From NCBI GenBank assembly GCA_052324925.1, contig JBQPRE010000002.1: a DNA stretch of 64,000 nt, one strand, 5' to 3'. Both the position numbers and the translations under genes were made by a program. A model generated the notes under the pieces. That model did no database searches. It saw nothing but the letters and a program-made list of their open reading frames with translations, and was not told where the DNA came from. The DNA is from Flavimobilis sp052324925. Lineage in GTDB: Bacteria; Actinomycetota; Actinomycetes; Actinomycetales; Cellulomonadaceae. Positions 1-8,619 of this stretch are shown in pieces. Each line of letters starts with the position of its first letter. Positions within the stretch are counted from its first letter, which is position 1.

Positions 1-1
1 C

Positions 2-592
2 GTCGCGAAGTCGGCGCTCGACCGCGGCTTGGCCCTCGTGGCTCTCCTCGTCCTCGGCCTGCCCATGCTCCTCATCGCCTTGCGGGTGCGGACGACGAGC
101 GCAGGTCCCGTGCTCTACCGCCAGGAGCGGGTGGGCCGTGATGGGCGTCCCTTCAAGATGCTCAAGTTCCGGTCGATGCGCGTGGGCGCGGATGCCGAGC
201 TTGATGAGCTGGCGGCGGCGAACGAGGCGGCAGGCCCGCTCTTCAAGATGCGGGACGACCCGCGTGTCACACCGACGGGCGCTGTGCTGCGTCGCTACTC
301 GCTCGATGAGCTGCCGCAGCTGCTCAACGTGCTGCGGGGTGACATGAGCCTGGTGGGCCCGCGTCCGCCGCTTCCGTCGGAGGTCGCGCAGTACGACGGT
401 CACGCGCCACGTCGCATGCTCGTCAAGCCGGGGCTCACCGGCTTGTGGCAGGTGTCGGGTCGCTCGGACCTCTCGTGGGAAGAGGGCCTGCGCAAGGACA
501 TCTACTACGTCGAGAACTGGTCGATCGTCGGTGACGTGCTCATTCTCGCGAGGACTTTCCGCGCGGTGTTTGCACACGAGGGCGCGTACTGA
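2..592 (+). CDS. Polyprenyl-phosphate sugar-1-phosphate transferase (5' partial)
   Basis: The reading frame is open to the left edge, so the gene starts outside the window. What remains is the bacterial sugar transferase domain (PF02397): one hydrophobic helix (ALVALLVLGLPMLLIAL), then KFRSMR, DELPQLLNVLRGDMS, and KPGLTGLWQVSGRSD. These enzymes move a hexose-1-phosphate from a nucleotide sugar to undecaprenyl phosphate at the inner face of the membrane and so start exopolysaccharide or glycan synthesis. Upstream helices usual for the WbaP/CpsE type cannot be judged here. The gene ends 185 bp before mazG, with a strong hairpin between them. Substrate sugar cannot be told from sequence. Confidence 0.93.
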   Translation, partial: VAKSALDRGLALVALLVLGLPMLLIALRVRTTSAGPVLYRQERVGRDGRPFKMLKFRSMRVGADAELDELAAANEAAGPLFKMRDDPRVTPTGAVLRRYSLDELPQLLNVLRGDMSLVGPRPPLPSEVAQYDGHAPRRMLVKPGLTGLWQVSGRSDLSWEEGLRKDIYYVENWSIVGDVLILARTFRAVFAHEGAY

Positions 593-659
593 CACGCAGA
601 GCTCCGGGTCGGACTCACCCCCTGACCGTCGTTCACACGACGGCCGTCCGCCCCGGCCA

Positions 660-703
660 GCGTCCGGGCTGTCGCCGACGAGTGGCGGCGCCAGCCCGGA
701 CGC
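660..703 (+). terminator. Hairpin after the sugar transferase
   Basis: The 12-bp arm at 660-671 (gcgtccgggctg) is the exact reverse complement of 692-703, and the loop holds a second small CGCC/GGCG stem. No T-run follows. The right arm belongs to a direct repeat (cccggacgccagggg) that recurs at about 720-735. It probably ends the glycan gene cluster before mazG. Confidence 0.55.
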
Positions 704-776
704 CAGGGGGCACTGTCATCCCGGACGCCAGGGGCAACTCCATCCAGGCGGCCCCGCGGTCCGGGATGATGGCGTC

Positions 777-1592
777 ATGAGTGACGTGTGGGATGAGCTT
801 GTTGGCACGATGGACCGCCTGCGGTCCCCGGGCGGGTGCTCGTGGGATGCGGAGCAGACGCACGAGAGCCTCGTGAGGTACCTCCTTGAGGAGTCGGCCG
901 AGCTCGCCGAGGCGATCGAGCTGCGTGACCGGGCGGGTCTGCGTGAAGAGCTCGGCGATGTCCTGCTGCAGGTCGTGTTTCACGCGCGGATCGCGCAGGA
1001 GGACACCGCGGACCCCTTCACGATCGACGACGTCGTTGCTGACCTCACGTCGAAGCTCGTCCACCGGCACCCGCATGTCTTTGAGGGGGCCGCGATCATG
1101 GCGGATCGTGAGGCGCAGTGGGATGCGCTCAAGGCGCGGGAGAAGCAGCGCGAGTCGGTGCTCGATGGGATCCCCGCCGGGCTCGGGGCATTGGCCGCGG
1201 CGCAGAAGGTGCGGGGGAGGCTACGCCGAGCAGGGCTCCTTGACGCTGCGCTCGACGATGCTGTGCGTGCCGACGCTGCGCCCGCCGATGCCGTGCCTCA
1301 CCGCGTCCCCGCCGCCGTCGCCGACGCGCCCTCATCGCGCAACTCTCCGCAAGAATCCAGCGTGAACGTCGCAGCGGTTCTGGGGGATCGTCTCGAATCG
1401 CTCATCACGGACGCTGAAGCGGCGGGTGTGGACTTGGAAAGCGTGCTGCGGACTCGCACGTCGCGGCTGACTGCTGCCGCTCGGCGGCGCGAGGGGAGTG
1501 GGTCGGCGTCCGGCGAGGACGGTCGGACAGCGGGTCCTCCACCCGCTGAATATCTCGCGATGCGGACCGGCGGAGAAGATCCCATCTTGTAG
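777..1592 (+). CDS. mazG: Nucleoside triphosphate pyrophosphohydrolase MazG
   Basis: MazG hydrolyses non-canonical or excess nucleoside triphosphates to the monophosphate and pyrophosphate. The start is ATG 777, giving MSDVWDELVGTMDRLRSPGG. The metal-binding helices are LLEESAELAEAI and ELGDVLLQVVFH, with the four acidic ligands of the EExxE/ExxD type, followed by KLVHRHPHVF and KAREK, as in family members. After about residue 150 the protein becomes an Ala/Asp/Pro-rich linker and then a short helical tail of unclear match, so only one MazG domain is convincing (271 aa). No Shine-Dalgarno is seen; GATGAT six bases before ATG may be a weak -10 for a leaderless start. Its neighbours eno, ftsB, DUF501 and ppx follow the order seen in Mycobacterium, except that an amylase lies between. 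Confidence 0.93.
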   Translation: MSDVWDELVGTMDRLRSPGGCSWDAEQTHESLVRYLLEESAELAEAIELRDRAGLREELGDVLLQVVFHARIAQEDTADPFTIDDVVADLTSKLVHRHPHVFEGAAIMADREAQWDALKAREKQRESVLDGIPAGLGALAAAQKVRGRLRRAGLLDAALDDAVRADAAPADAVPHRVPAAVADAPSSRNSPQESSVNVAAVLGDRLESLITDAEAAGVDLESVLRTRTSRLTAAARRREGSGSASGEDGRTAGPPPAEYLAMRTGGEDPIL

Positions 1593-1648
1593 GACTCGCG
1601 CTCTCGGGCGGGTGCCCGCGAGTCGACCAGTGCTGTCCTGCTCTCTCC

Positions 1649-1702
1649 CTTGCGGCTCTCGCAAGTTTCCGTAACCTTGCAGTACGCGACGGAGTCTTGC
1701 GG
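1649..1702 (+). promoter_or_regulatory. Candidate MalR heptamers upstream of the amylase
   Basis: Four copies of CTTGC(A/G)-type heptamers precede the amylase: CTTGCGG at 1649-1655, an inverted TCGCAAG at 1659-1665, an exact CTTGCAG at 1676-1682 and CTTGCGG at 1696-1702. CTTGCAG is the known directly repeated motif at Streptomyces amylase and malE promoters, bound by the LacI-family regulator MalR. Maltose/starch control is inferred; no malR gene is in the window. Confidence 0.5.
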
Positions 1703-1779
1703 GAGGCGACCGGCGCGGGCGCGACGAGGTCGTCGCGTCTCGGACGGGTCATCGACGACCCCGAGCAAGGAGCCCCCTG

Positions 1780-4700
1780 ATGCCTTACCCCTCGACCACC
1801 CCTTTCACGCCGACGCGTGAGCGTCGCGGCAGGCGGCTTCTGGCCGCCGCCGCGGCTGCCGCGCTTGCGGGATCGGGCCTCGCCGCTCTCGCGCTGCCGG
1901 CCCAGGGCGCAACGCCGCCCCCGGCCACCTCAGTCTCGTCGCCGAACGGTCGTGGCGACGTCATTCTCAACATGTTCCAGTGGTCCTGGAACTCGATCGC
2001 ACAGGAGTGCACGTCGACTATCGGGCCCGCTGGCTACGGGTACGTCCAGACGTCGCCCCCGCAGGAGCACATCCAAGGTACCGAGTGGTGGACCTCCTAC
2101 CAGCCGGTCTCGTACAAGATCGAGTCCAAGCTCGGCACGCGTGCCGAGTACCAGGCCATGATCAACACCTGCAAGAAAGCAGGGGTCGGCATCATCGCCG
2201 ACGCGGTTGTCAACCACATGACCGGCGCCGACAAGGGTGGCGGAACCGGGACGGGCGGCTCGACCTACGGGATCGAGAATTACCCGGGCCTCTATGGTCC
2301 GAGCAATTTCAACGACTGCAAGGAGAACATCGGCAATCGCTACGGCGACCGCTACGTCGTCCAGAACTGCCGCCTCGTCTCCCTGCAGGACCTCAAGACC
2401 GGCTCCGAGGACGTGCGCACCAAGATTGCCGGCTACTTCAACGACCTCATCTCGATGGGCGTCGTGGGTTTCCGCATCGACGCTGCCAAGCACATTCCGG
2501 CGGCCGACCTGGCGGCCATCAAGTCGAAGCTCACCAAGCCCGTCTTCTGGGTCCACGAGGTGATCGGTGCCCATGGCGAGCCCATCCAGCCCTCGGAGTA
2601 CCTCGGCTCGGGGGATTCTCACGAGTTCCAGTACGGTCGCGACCTCAAGACGCACTTTGACGGGCAGATCAAGAATCTGCGGTCGATCGGCGACGGCAAG
2701 CTGCCCTCGGACCGCGCGGGGGTCTTCGTCGACAACCACGACACCGAGCGCAACGGCGAGACCATGAACTACAAGTGGGGCGCCAAGTACCTGCTCGCCA
2801 ACGCGTTCATGCTGGCGTGGCCGTACGGGTCGCCGTCGGTGTACACGGGCTATGCCTGGACCAACAAGGATGCTGGCGCCCCGGGCGCCTCGGGCTCGGA
2901 CGTGCCTGACGCGTCGTGCTCGTCGAGCGCCTGGACGTGCACGCACAAGAAGACCGAGATCACCGGCATGGTGAAGTTCCACAATGCGGTGGCGGGCACG
3001 TCTGTGACGAACTGGTGGGACAACGGCAGCAACCAGATCGCGTTCGGTCGCGGCGACAAGGGCTTCATCGCGCTCAACAACGAGGCTTCGCCTGCCACGC
3101 GCACCTACAGGACGTCGCTCCCTGCTGGCGTGTACACGGACGTCATCTCGGCTGCGGGCAAGACGTACACCGTCAACGGAACGGGAGAGTTCACAGCGAC
3201 CGTTCCTCAGTACGGCGCACTCGCGCTGGTTCGCGGTGGAACGACGCCGACCGACCCGCCCACGACGACCGAGCCGACGGATCCGCCGACGACGCCTCCG
3301 GCGTCTGGGGCGATGAAGGTCTACTACGCGTCGTCGTGGTCGTCGACGAACATCCACTACAAGGTCGGCTCGGGAACGTGGACGACCTCACCCGGCACGG
3401 CCATGGCTCCGGCGTGCGACGGCTATGTTGCCGCTGAGATCCCGGACGGTGCATCGGGCGTGACGGCGGTGTTCAACAACGGCTCGGGCACGTGGGACAA
3501 CAACGGATCGAAGGACTACTCGCTCTCTGGCACGTCTGTCATCGTCTCGGGTGGATCGGTTGAGGCCGGCAACCCGTGCACGCCGACGTCCGACACGACG
3601 ACCGTCTACTACCCGTCTGGCACGTGGGCGACGACGAACATCCACTTCCGGGTGGGAACTGGCGCGTGGACCGAGGTTCCGGGCGTCGCGATGGCGCCCG
3701 CCTGTGACGGCTGGGTCAAGCACACGATCGACGCCAAGGGTCAGAAGATCACCGCGGTGTTCAACAACGGCTCGGGCACGTGGGACAACAACGGATCGAA
3801 GGACTACTCGCTCTCCGGGGAGTCCGTGCAGGTGAAGAACGGTGTCGTGACGTCCGGGGCGCCCTGTGCGTCGGAGCCGGAGGAGCCGACGGAGGAGCCG
3901 ACGGAGGAGCCGACGGAGGAGCCGACGGAGGAGCCGACGGAGGAGCCGACGGACGAGCCGACGGACGAGCCGACCGACGAGCCCGGTGCGTGCACGACCG
4001 AGGGCGCGCAGCCGCTCGTTCCCACGGGTGTCACGGCTGTTCTCGACGGTGACAAGGCGACCGTCACGTGGAACGCGCCGGTCGACTCGGAGTGCGCTGT
4101 GCTCTACACCGTCGTGCGCGAGGGTGGTGCTCTCGCTGTGAAGCGTGAGGTTTCAGCGCCGTCGTTCGCCGACTCGGGGCTCGCTGAGGGTCTCACCTAC
4201 ACGTACAAGGTCCGAGCAGAGGGTGCAGACGGCCAGGCGTCGGCTTATTCCGCCAAGGTGACGGCTGGCGCAGCCGAGCCGGAGCCTGAGCCCACGGACG
4301 AGCCCACGGACGAGCCCACGGACGAGCCCACGGACGAGCCCACGGACGAGCCCACGGATGAGCCCACCGACGGTTCGTCGACTCCTCCCACGGGTGGGTC
4401 GGCCGAGGGGCCGCACTACGCGACGAACCCGTCGGGCCAGAAGGGCAAGAGCAAGACGATCACGGTCGACGGAAGCGCGTCCGAGTGGACTGCCGACATG
4501 GTCATCGCCCAGGGCGTGGCGAACGACGACCCGCGGACCTTCCGCGGCTCGCACGAGGGTCCCGTGTACGACCTCTACTCGCTCTCCGGCGCATGGGACC
4601 AGACGAATCTCTACCTCATGTGGCAGATCACGAACGTCACGGATGTCGTCGATCCTGCGCAGGGGTACCCGATCTCGGACAACGGCAAGCCGACGAACGG

Positions 4701-5322
4701 TGACATCCCGTTCCAGCTCGCGTTCGACATCGACCCGGCCAAGTCGGCGTCGGGCCTGATCGACGCGACGACCGATGGCGTGTGGGGGATCCGCAATAAG
4801 TTCACGAACGGTGTGGACAAGCTCGCGATGTTCTCCGCGAAGTCGGGTGTCGGCCAGCCGTCGATCTTCTCGCTCAACGCGGGCGGCTCGTTCGACTACA
4901 AGCCGGCGAACGTCCTGGGATTCACGGCAGGTGGAGTGACGTACGCGGCCGGCGACGGTCTGACGGCGTCGACGGTCCTCGGCGTGAAGAAGAACGGGTA
5001 CGAGGGGTATACGCCTGCGGATCTCGCGGACGCGAGCAAGTACACGGACCTCCTCAAGGCGGGTCACGACGCGGCGCAGGACACGTTCTATGAGATGTCC
5101 ATCCCGCTCGCGTCGCTCGGCCTGACGAAGGCGACGCTCGAGTCGCAGGGCGTGGGCGTGCAGCTCATCAGCACGTTCGGTCAGTCGGGCATCAACTCGC
5201 TGCCCCACGACCCGACGGTTCTCGACAACGCCACGAAGGCGTACTCGGCCGACGAGTCGACGTCGATGGAGAAGGAGGACTGGGACACGTTCTCGGTGTC
5301 CCTCGCTCGTCTCGGTAAGTGA
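1780..5322 (+). CDS. Secreted multidomain alpha-amylase (GH13, 2x CBM25, FN3)
   Basis: Extracellular endo-hydrolase of alpha-1,4-glucans (1180 aa). ATG 1780 follows AAGGAG (1767-1772). A signal peptide (RRGRRLL, Ala-rich core, cleavage near residue 44) leads into a Streptomyces-type GH13 domain: DAVVNHM at 141-147, GFRIDAAKH with nucleophile D234, acid/base E260 in VHEVI, and D321 in DNHDTE. Then come an all-beta C domain (about 400-485), a PT linker, two starch-binding CBM25 modules (about 512-600 and 607-695), an EEPT/DEPT linker, one FN3 domain (about 745-835), a second DEPT linker, and a C-terminal beta-sandwich of about 300 residues that looks CBM9/DOMON-like (weak match). The gene interrupts the usual mazG-eno order. 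The two CBM25 copies share a 62-bp exact repeat, and the last codons are reiterated after the stop. Confidence 0.95.
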   Translation: MPYPSTTPFTPTRERRGRRLLAAAAAAALAGSGLAALALPAQGATPPPATSVSSPNGRGDVILNMFQWSWNSIAQECTSTIGPAGYGYVQTSPPQEHIQGTEWWTSYQPVSYKIESKLGTRAEYQAMINTCKKAGVGIIADAVVNHMTGADKGGGTGTGGSTYGIENYPGLYGPSNFNDCKENIGNRYGDRYVVQNCRLVSLQDLKTGSEDVRTKIAGYFNDLISMGVVGFRIDAAKHIPAADLAAIKSKLTKPVFWVHEVIGAHGEPIQPSEYLGSGDSHEFQYGRDLKTHFDGQIKNLRSIGDGKLPSDRAGVFVDNHDTERNGETMNYKWGAKYLLANAFMLAWPYGSPSVYTGYAWTNKDAGAPGASGSDVPDASCSSSAWTCTHKKTEITGMVKFHNAVAGTSVTNWWDNGSNQIAFGRGDKGFIALNNEASPATRTYRTSLPAGVYTDVISAAGKTYTVNGTGEFTATVPQYGALALVRGGTTPTDPPTTTEPTDPPTTPPASGAMKVYYASSWSSTNIHYKVGSGTWTTSPGTAMAPACDGYVAAEIPDGASGVTAVFNNGSGTWDNNGSKDYSLSGTSVIVSGGSVEAGNPCTPTSDTTTVYYPSGTWATTNIHFRVGTGAWTEVPGVAMAPACDGWVKHTIDAKGQKITAVFNNGSGTWDNNGSKDYSLSGESVQVKNGVVTSGAPCASEPEEPTEEPTEEPTEEPTEEPTEEPTDEPTDEPTDEPGACTTEGAQPLVPTGVTAVLDGDKATVTWNAPVDSECAVLYTVVREGGALAVKREVSAPSFADSGLAEGLTYTYKVRAEGADGQASAYSAKVTAGAAEPEPEPTDEPTDEPTDEPTDEPTDEPTDEPTDGSSTPPTGGSAEGPHYATNPSGQKGKSKTITVDGSASEWTADMVIAQGVANDDPRTFRGSHEGPVYDLYSLSGAWDQTNLYLMWQITNVTDVVDPAQGYPISDNGKPTNGDIPFQLAFDIDPAKSASGLIDATTDGVWGIRNKFTNGVDKLAMFSAKSGVGQPSIFSLNAGGSFDYKPANVLGFTAGGVTYAAGDGLTASTVLGVKKNGYEGYTPADLADASKYTDLLKAGHDAAQDTFYEMSIPLASLGLTKATLESQGVGVQLISTFGQSGINSLPHDPTVLDNATKAYSADESTSMEKEDWDTFSVSLARLGK
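3466..3815 (+). repeat. 62-bp exact repeat within the two CBM25 modules
   Basis: Positions 3466-3527 and 3754-3815 are identical over 62 bp, 288 bp apart, and encode AVFNNGSGTWDNNGSKDYS in both starch-binding modules. The flanking module sequence is clearly diverged, so this looks like recent gene conversion or strong constraint at codon level. Confidence 0.9.
3874..4370 (+). repeat. EEPT / DEPT linker repeats in the amylase
   Basis: Two in-frame 12-bp repeat tracts, about 3874-3984 (gaggagccgacg and gacgagccgacg units) and about 4276-4370 (gacgagcccacg units), encode acidic Pro/Thr linkers on each side of the FN3 domain. The two tracts use different Thr/Pro codons, so they expanded independently. 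Confidence 0.9.
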
Positions 5323-5425
5323 GGGAGGGGGGACTGGGACACGTTCTCGGTCCCCCGCTCGTCTCGGCACGTGAGGGAGGGGGGACTGGGACACGTTCTC
5401 GGTCCCCCTCGCTCGTCCCGGCGCG
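5277..5425 (+). repeat. Tandem repeat made of the amylase 3' end
   Basis: The unit ggactgggacacgttctcgg starts at 5277 (inside the last codons of the amylase), 5331 and 5383. The three copies are about 54, 52 and 43 bp long and include the region of the stop codon and the gagggagggg tail. Copies 2 and 3 lie after the stop and have no other coding sense. The rest of the 5323-5586 gap shows no gene. Confidence 0.9.
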
Positions 5426-5586
5426 TTCGCGGCCGGCGTGCGGACGTTCGGGGGAGGTCCGCGCGCCTCTGCCCGGGGTGCGTTGAGTCTGGGGTGTCGT
5501 CCGTAGGACGAAAGACGGTGCCCCGGAGCGTGCGGGGGCGACTACCCTAGGAGTGACCACCACACAGTCATCTGAAGGAGTTCTCT

Positions 5587-6867
5587 GTGGCCATCATCGA
5601 AGGTGTCTACGCACGCGAGATCCTCGACTCGCGCGGCAACCCGACCGTCGAGGTCGAGGTCGCACTCGACTCCGGCGTCACCGCGCGTGCGGGCGTCCCC
5701 TCGGGCGCGTCGACCGGTGCGTTCGAAGCTGTCGAGCGCCGTGACGGCGACAAGGGCCGCTACCTCGGCAAGGGCGTCCAGGGTGCTGTTGACGCTGTCA
5801 ACGAAGAGATCGCCCCGGAGATCCTCGGCTTTGACGTCGAGGACCAGCGCGCGATCGACCAGACGCTCATCGAGCTGGACGGCACGTCCAACAAGGGCAA
5901 GCTCGGCGCGAACGCGATCCTCGGTGTCTCGCTCGCCGTGGCGCGCGCTGCGTCGGACGAGGCCGGTCTTGACCTCTACCGCTACGTTGGCGGCCCCAAC
6001 GCTCACGTCCTGCCTGTCCCGATGATGAACATCCTCAACGGTGGCTCGCACGCTGACTCGAACGTCGACATCCAGGAGTTCATGGTTGCTCCGATCGGCG
6101 CGTCGTCCTTCAAGGAGGCGCTGCGCACGGGTGCTGAGGTTTACCACTCCCTCAAGTCGGTGCTCAAGTCTGAGGGTCTCGCGACCGGTCTGGGCGACGA
6201 GGGTGGCTTCGCGCCGAACCTCTCGTCGAACCGTGCCGCGCTCGACCTCATTCTCGTGGCGATCGAGAAGGCTGGCTTCAAGGCTGGCGAGGACGTCGCG
6301 CTCGCGCTCGACGTCGCCGCGACCGAGTTCTTCAAGGACGGCGCCTACCAGTTCGAGGGCGGCACGAAGTCGGGCGACGAGATGATCGCCTACTACGAGC
6401 AGCTCGTCGCGGACTACCCGCTCGTCTCGATCGAGGACCCGCTGTCCGAGGACGAGTGGAGCGACTGGGCGAAGCTCGTCGCGAAGGTCGGCGACAAGGT
6501 GCAGATCGTCGGCGACGACCTCTTCGTGACGAACCCCGAGCGTCTCGCTCGCGGTGTCGCGGAGAAGTCGGCGAACTCGCTCCTCGTCAAGCTCAACCAG
6601 ATCGGTACCCTCACCGAGACGCTCGAGGCTGTTCAGCTCGCGCAGCGTGCCGGCTTCACGGCGATGGTCTCCCACCGTTCGGGTGAGACCGAGGACACGA
6701 CGATCGCTGACCTCGCGGTCGCGGTCAACGCTGGCCAGATCAAGACGGGTGCTCCTGCCCGTGGCGAGCGCATCAACAAGTACAACCAGCTCCTCCGCAT
6801 CGAGGACGCCCTGGGCGAGGCTGCGGTCTACGCGGGCCGTTCGGCGTTCCCGCGCTGGGGCAAGTGA
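5587..6867 (+). CDS. eno: Enolase
   Basis: Glycolytic enzyme converting 2-phosphoglycerate to phosphoenolpyruvate; full length (426 aa). GTG 5587 follows GAAGGAG (5574-5580) with 6-nt spacing and gives MAIIEGVYAREILDSRGNPT. Family marks include SGASTG loop 1, EFMVAPIGA, the catalytic lysine K335 in LVKLNQIGTLTE, SHRSGETEDT from S362, and magnesium-binding acids in LALDVAATEF, SIEDP and VGDD. A terminator hairpin follows, so eno is probably its own transcription unit although it belongs to the mazG-eno-ftsB-DUF501-ppx neighbourhood. As the PEP-making enzyme it feeds the PTS encoded further on. Confidence 0.98.
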   Translation: MAIIEGVYAREILDSRGNPTVEVEVALDSGVTARAGVPSGASTGAFEAVERRDGDKGRYLGKGVQGAVDAVNEEIAPEILGFDVEDQRAIDQTLIELDGTSNKGKLGANAILGVSLAVARAASDEAGLDLYRYVGGPNAHVLPVPMMNILNGGSHADSNVDIQEFMVAPIGASSFKEALRTGAEVYHSLKSVLKSEGLATGLGDEGGFAPNLSSNRAALDLILVAIEKAGFKAGEDVALALDVAATEFFKDGAYQFEGGTKSGDEMIAYYEQLVADYPLVSIEDPLSEDEWSDWAKLVAKVGDKVQIVGDDLFVTNPERLARGVAEKSANSLLVKLNQIGTLTETLEAVQLAQRAGFTAMVSHRSGETEDTTIADLAVAVNAGQIKTGAPARGERINKYNQLLRIEDALGEAAVYAGRSAFPRWGK

Positions 6868-6932
6868 GCTGTTGCGCCGCGTGCGCATGAGTTCTGGGCG
6901 GTGCTAGGCGCTTCGGTGTCAGCTGCCTGACG

Positions 6933-6961
6933 AGGCCGGATCCCTTCGGGGGTCCGGCCTT
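6933..6961 (+). terminator. Terminator of eno
   Basis: AGGCCGGA (6933-6940) pairs with TCCGGCCT (6953-6960), extended by a few G/C pairs toward a TTCG-type loop. Only two T residues follow. Confidence 0.75.
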
Positions 6962-7043
6962 CGTCGTCCGTGTGGTGGTGAAGACACTGCACGCATGCGG
7001 GTCGCTGGGCCCGGACGGCTCATGGAACGGGCAGGATGGTCTC

Positions 7044-7754
7044 GTGAGTTCTCGTCGTCCCGTCGCGCCGGGCGGCCCGTCGCGGTCGTCGGGCACGCGC
7101 GCGCGCCCGGGTGCGCCGCGGAGCAGCACGGGTCGTGGCGGTGCGGCGCGTCCTGCGAGCACGCGCCCCGCGGGACGCGAGCCGCGCGTGGCGCCGGGTG
7201 TGGAGCGTCCGGCGGCGACGGCCTCGGCGTGGCCGCGCACGTTCACGGTGCGGTCGATCGTGCTGTTTGTCGTCGCGATGCTCGCGTTCGTGCTGTTGTT
7301 CCCGACGGTGCGCGCCTACTTTGCGCAGACGGCCGAGCTTCAGGCGATGCGACAGCAGGTGGTGGACGCTCAGGTGCGCAACGACGAGCTGCGCTATGAG
7401 CTGGGGCGGTGGGACGACGACGCGTTTGTCGCGGCCCAGGCCCGTGAACGCCTCGCCTACGTCTACCCGGGGGAGGTCGCTCTGCGTGTCCTCGACCCGG
7501 AGTCGGTCGTCGAGAACGTCAACCCTGAGACCGGCAAAACCGTGACGCAGGGGCCGGTCGACGTGGGGTTCGCGGTGACGCCGTGGTACGCGACGCTGTG
7601 GAACTCGCTCGAGGTCGCGGGCACGGTCGAGGTGACAGGCGAGGGCGATCCGGTGCCGCGCCCGAAGGTGTCGGGCGACGCTGACGAGGACGTCGCGACG
7701 CCCGACGAAACACAGCCCGACGGAGCACAGCCCGACGGCGCCACCTCTGACTGA
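7044..7754 (+). CDS. FtsB/DivIC-like septum formation initiator
   Basis: Small bitopic membrane protein of the divisome FtsQ-FtsB-FtsL type. GTG 7044 is chosen because AGGA (7033-7036) lies 7 nt upstream and upstream codons make no protein sense. The 236-aa product has a basic, disordered cytoplasmic N-terminus (about 1-65), one membrane helix (SIVLFVVAMLAFVLLFP), a short coiled coil (QTAELQAMRQQVVDAQVRNDELRYELG), the conserved ARERLAYVYPGE segment of the family, and a Pro/Asp-rich C-tail ending in DGAQPDGATSD. Its position between eno and DUF501 matches the actinobacterial order (Rv1024 in M. tuberculosis). The long tails are lineage features. Confidence 0.88.
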   Translation: MSSRRPVAPGGPSRSSGTRARPGAPRSSTGRGGAARPASTRPAGREPRVAPGVERPAATASAWPRTFTVRSIVLFVVAMLAFVLLFPTVRAYFAQTAELQAMRQQVVDAQVRNDELRYELGRWDDDAFVAAQARERLAYVYPGEVALRVLDPESVVENVNPETGKTVTQGPVDVGFAVTPWYATLWNSLEVAGTVEVTGEGDPVPRPKVSGDADEDVATPDETQPDGAQPDGATSD

Positions 7755-7847
7755 CGTTCCCTGTGTCCCTGTGTCCTCGTTCCGCGGTGCGGTGGTGCGT
7801 GGGGGAGAATGGCTCTCGTCCCCGCAGTCGTCCCCGATGGGAGCCCC

Positions 7848-8411
7848 GTGACCGAGCAGTCTGAGCCGATGGCGTCTGACGCGCGTCCCGACGTCGACCT
7901 TTCGGTCCGTGCCGTCGACGAGACAGTGTCCTCCGCTGATGTGAGTGCGCTGCACGAGCAGCTGGGGCGTGAGGCGCGGGGCATCGTGGGGATTGCGGCG
8001 CGTTGCGTGTGTGGGCGCCCGCTCGTGGTCCGGACGGCGCCGCGGCTTGAGAACGGGACGCCGTTCCCGACGACGTTCTATCTCACGCATCCTGCGCTCG
8101 TGGCGGGGGCGAGCACGCTCGAGGCCAACGGTGTGATGAAGGAGATGTCGGCGCGGCTGCTCGAGGACGAGGAGCTTGCTGCGGCGTATCGGCGTGCGCA
8201 CGAGCACTATCTGGCGGAGCGTGAGGCGCTCGGTCATGTCGAGGAGATCGACGGGATCTCGGCCGGTGGCATGCCGACGCGGGTGAAGTGCTTGCACGTG
8301 CTTGTGGGTCATGCGCTTGCGGCGGGCCCGGGTGTGCAACCACTCGGTGACGAGGCGCTCGCGCTCATCGCTGCGGCTGGCACGTGGTCGCGGGAGCGCT
8401 GCTACTGCTGA
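7848..8411 (+). CDS. DUF501 domain protein
   Basis: Conserved actinobacterial protein of unknown function found between ftsB and ppx (Rv1025 type). Recognised by LGREARGIVGIAARCVCGRP, PFPTTFYLTHPALVAG, MPTRVKCLHVLVGH and a closing Cys-containing end (RERCYC). Three to four conserved Cys and His residues suggest a metal site, but this is inference. I prefer GTG 7848 (GGGAG at 7839-7843; 188 aa) over the in-frame ATG 7809, whose GGAG is only one base away. The downstream gap holds a tandem repeat. Confidence 0.88.
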   Translation: MTEQSEPMASDARPDVDLSVRAVDETVSSADVSALHEQLGREARGIVGIAARCVCGRPLVVRTAPRLENGTPFPTTFYLTHPALVAGASTLEANGVMKEMSARLLEDEELAAAYRRAHEHYLAEREALGHVEEIDGISAGGMPTRVKCLHVLVGHALAAGPGVQPLGDEALALIAAAGTWSRERCYC

Positions 8412-8416
8412 GCTGA

Positions 8417-8493
8417 GGCGCGGCCTGGTTGGGGGCGCCTGGTTGGGCGCGGCCCGGTTGAGTGGCGGCCTGGTCGGGCGCGGCTTGGCTGGG
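8417..8493 (+). repeat. Degenerate tandem repeat between DUF501 and ppx
   Basis: About five imperfect 13-18 bp units of the form gcggcctggttggg follow the DUF501 stop at once. No gene is seen in 8412-8619. Confidence 0.75.
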
Positions 8494-8619
8494 AAGCGGT
8501 ACGCGGGTGACGGTGCGCTTCTCGCACGCGCGATTGCGCGGGGCTGGTGGGAGCGATGCATGGGTCGCGTCCGGGTCGCGGGTTCAGCAGTGTCCGACGG
8601 TGGTGGGAGGATGTCCGTC

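Noticed and set aside
1930..3357. 475-codon open frame on the minus strand within the amylase
   Set aside because: Arg/Val/Asp-rich shadow frame of the real gene; no family motif or ribosome site.
5192..5563. Minus-strand frame reading GDRERVPVPP repeats
   Set aside because: Made by the amylase tail repeat; no independent evidence of coding.
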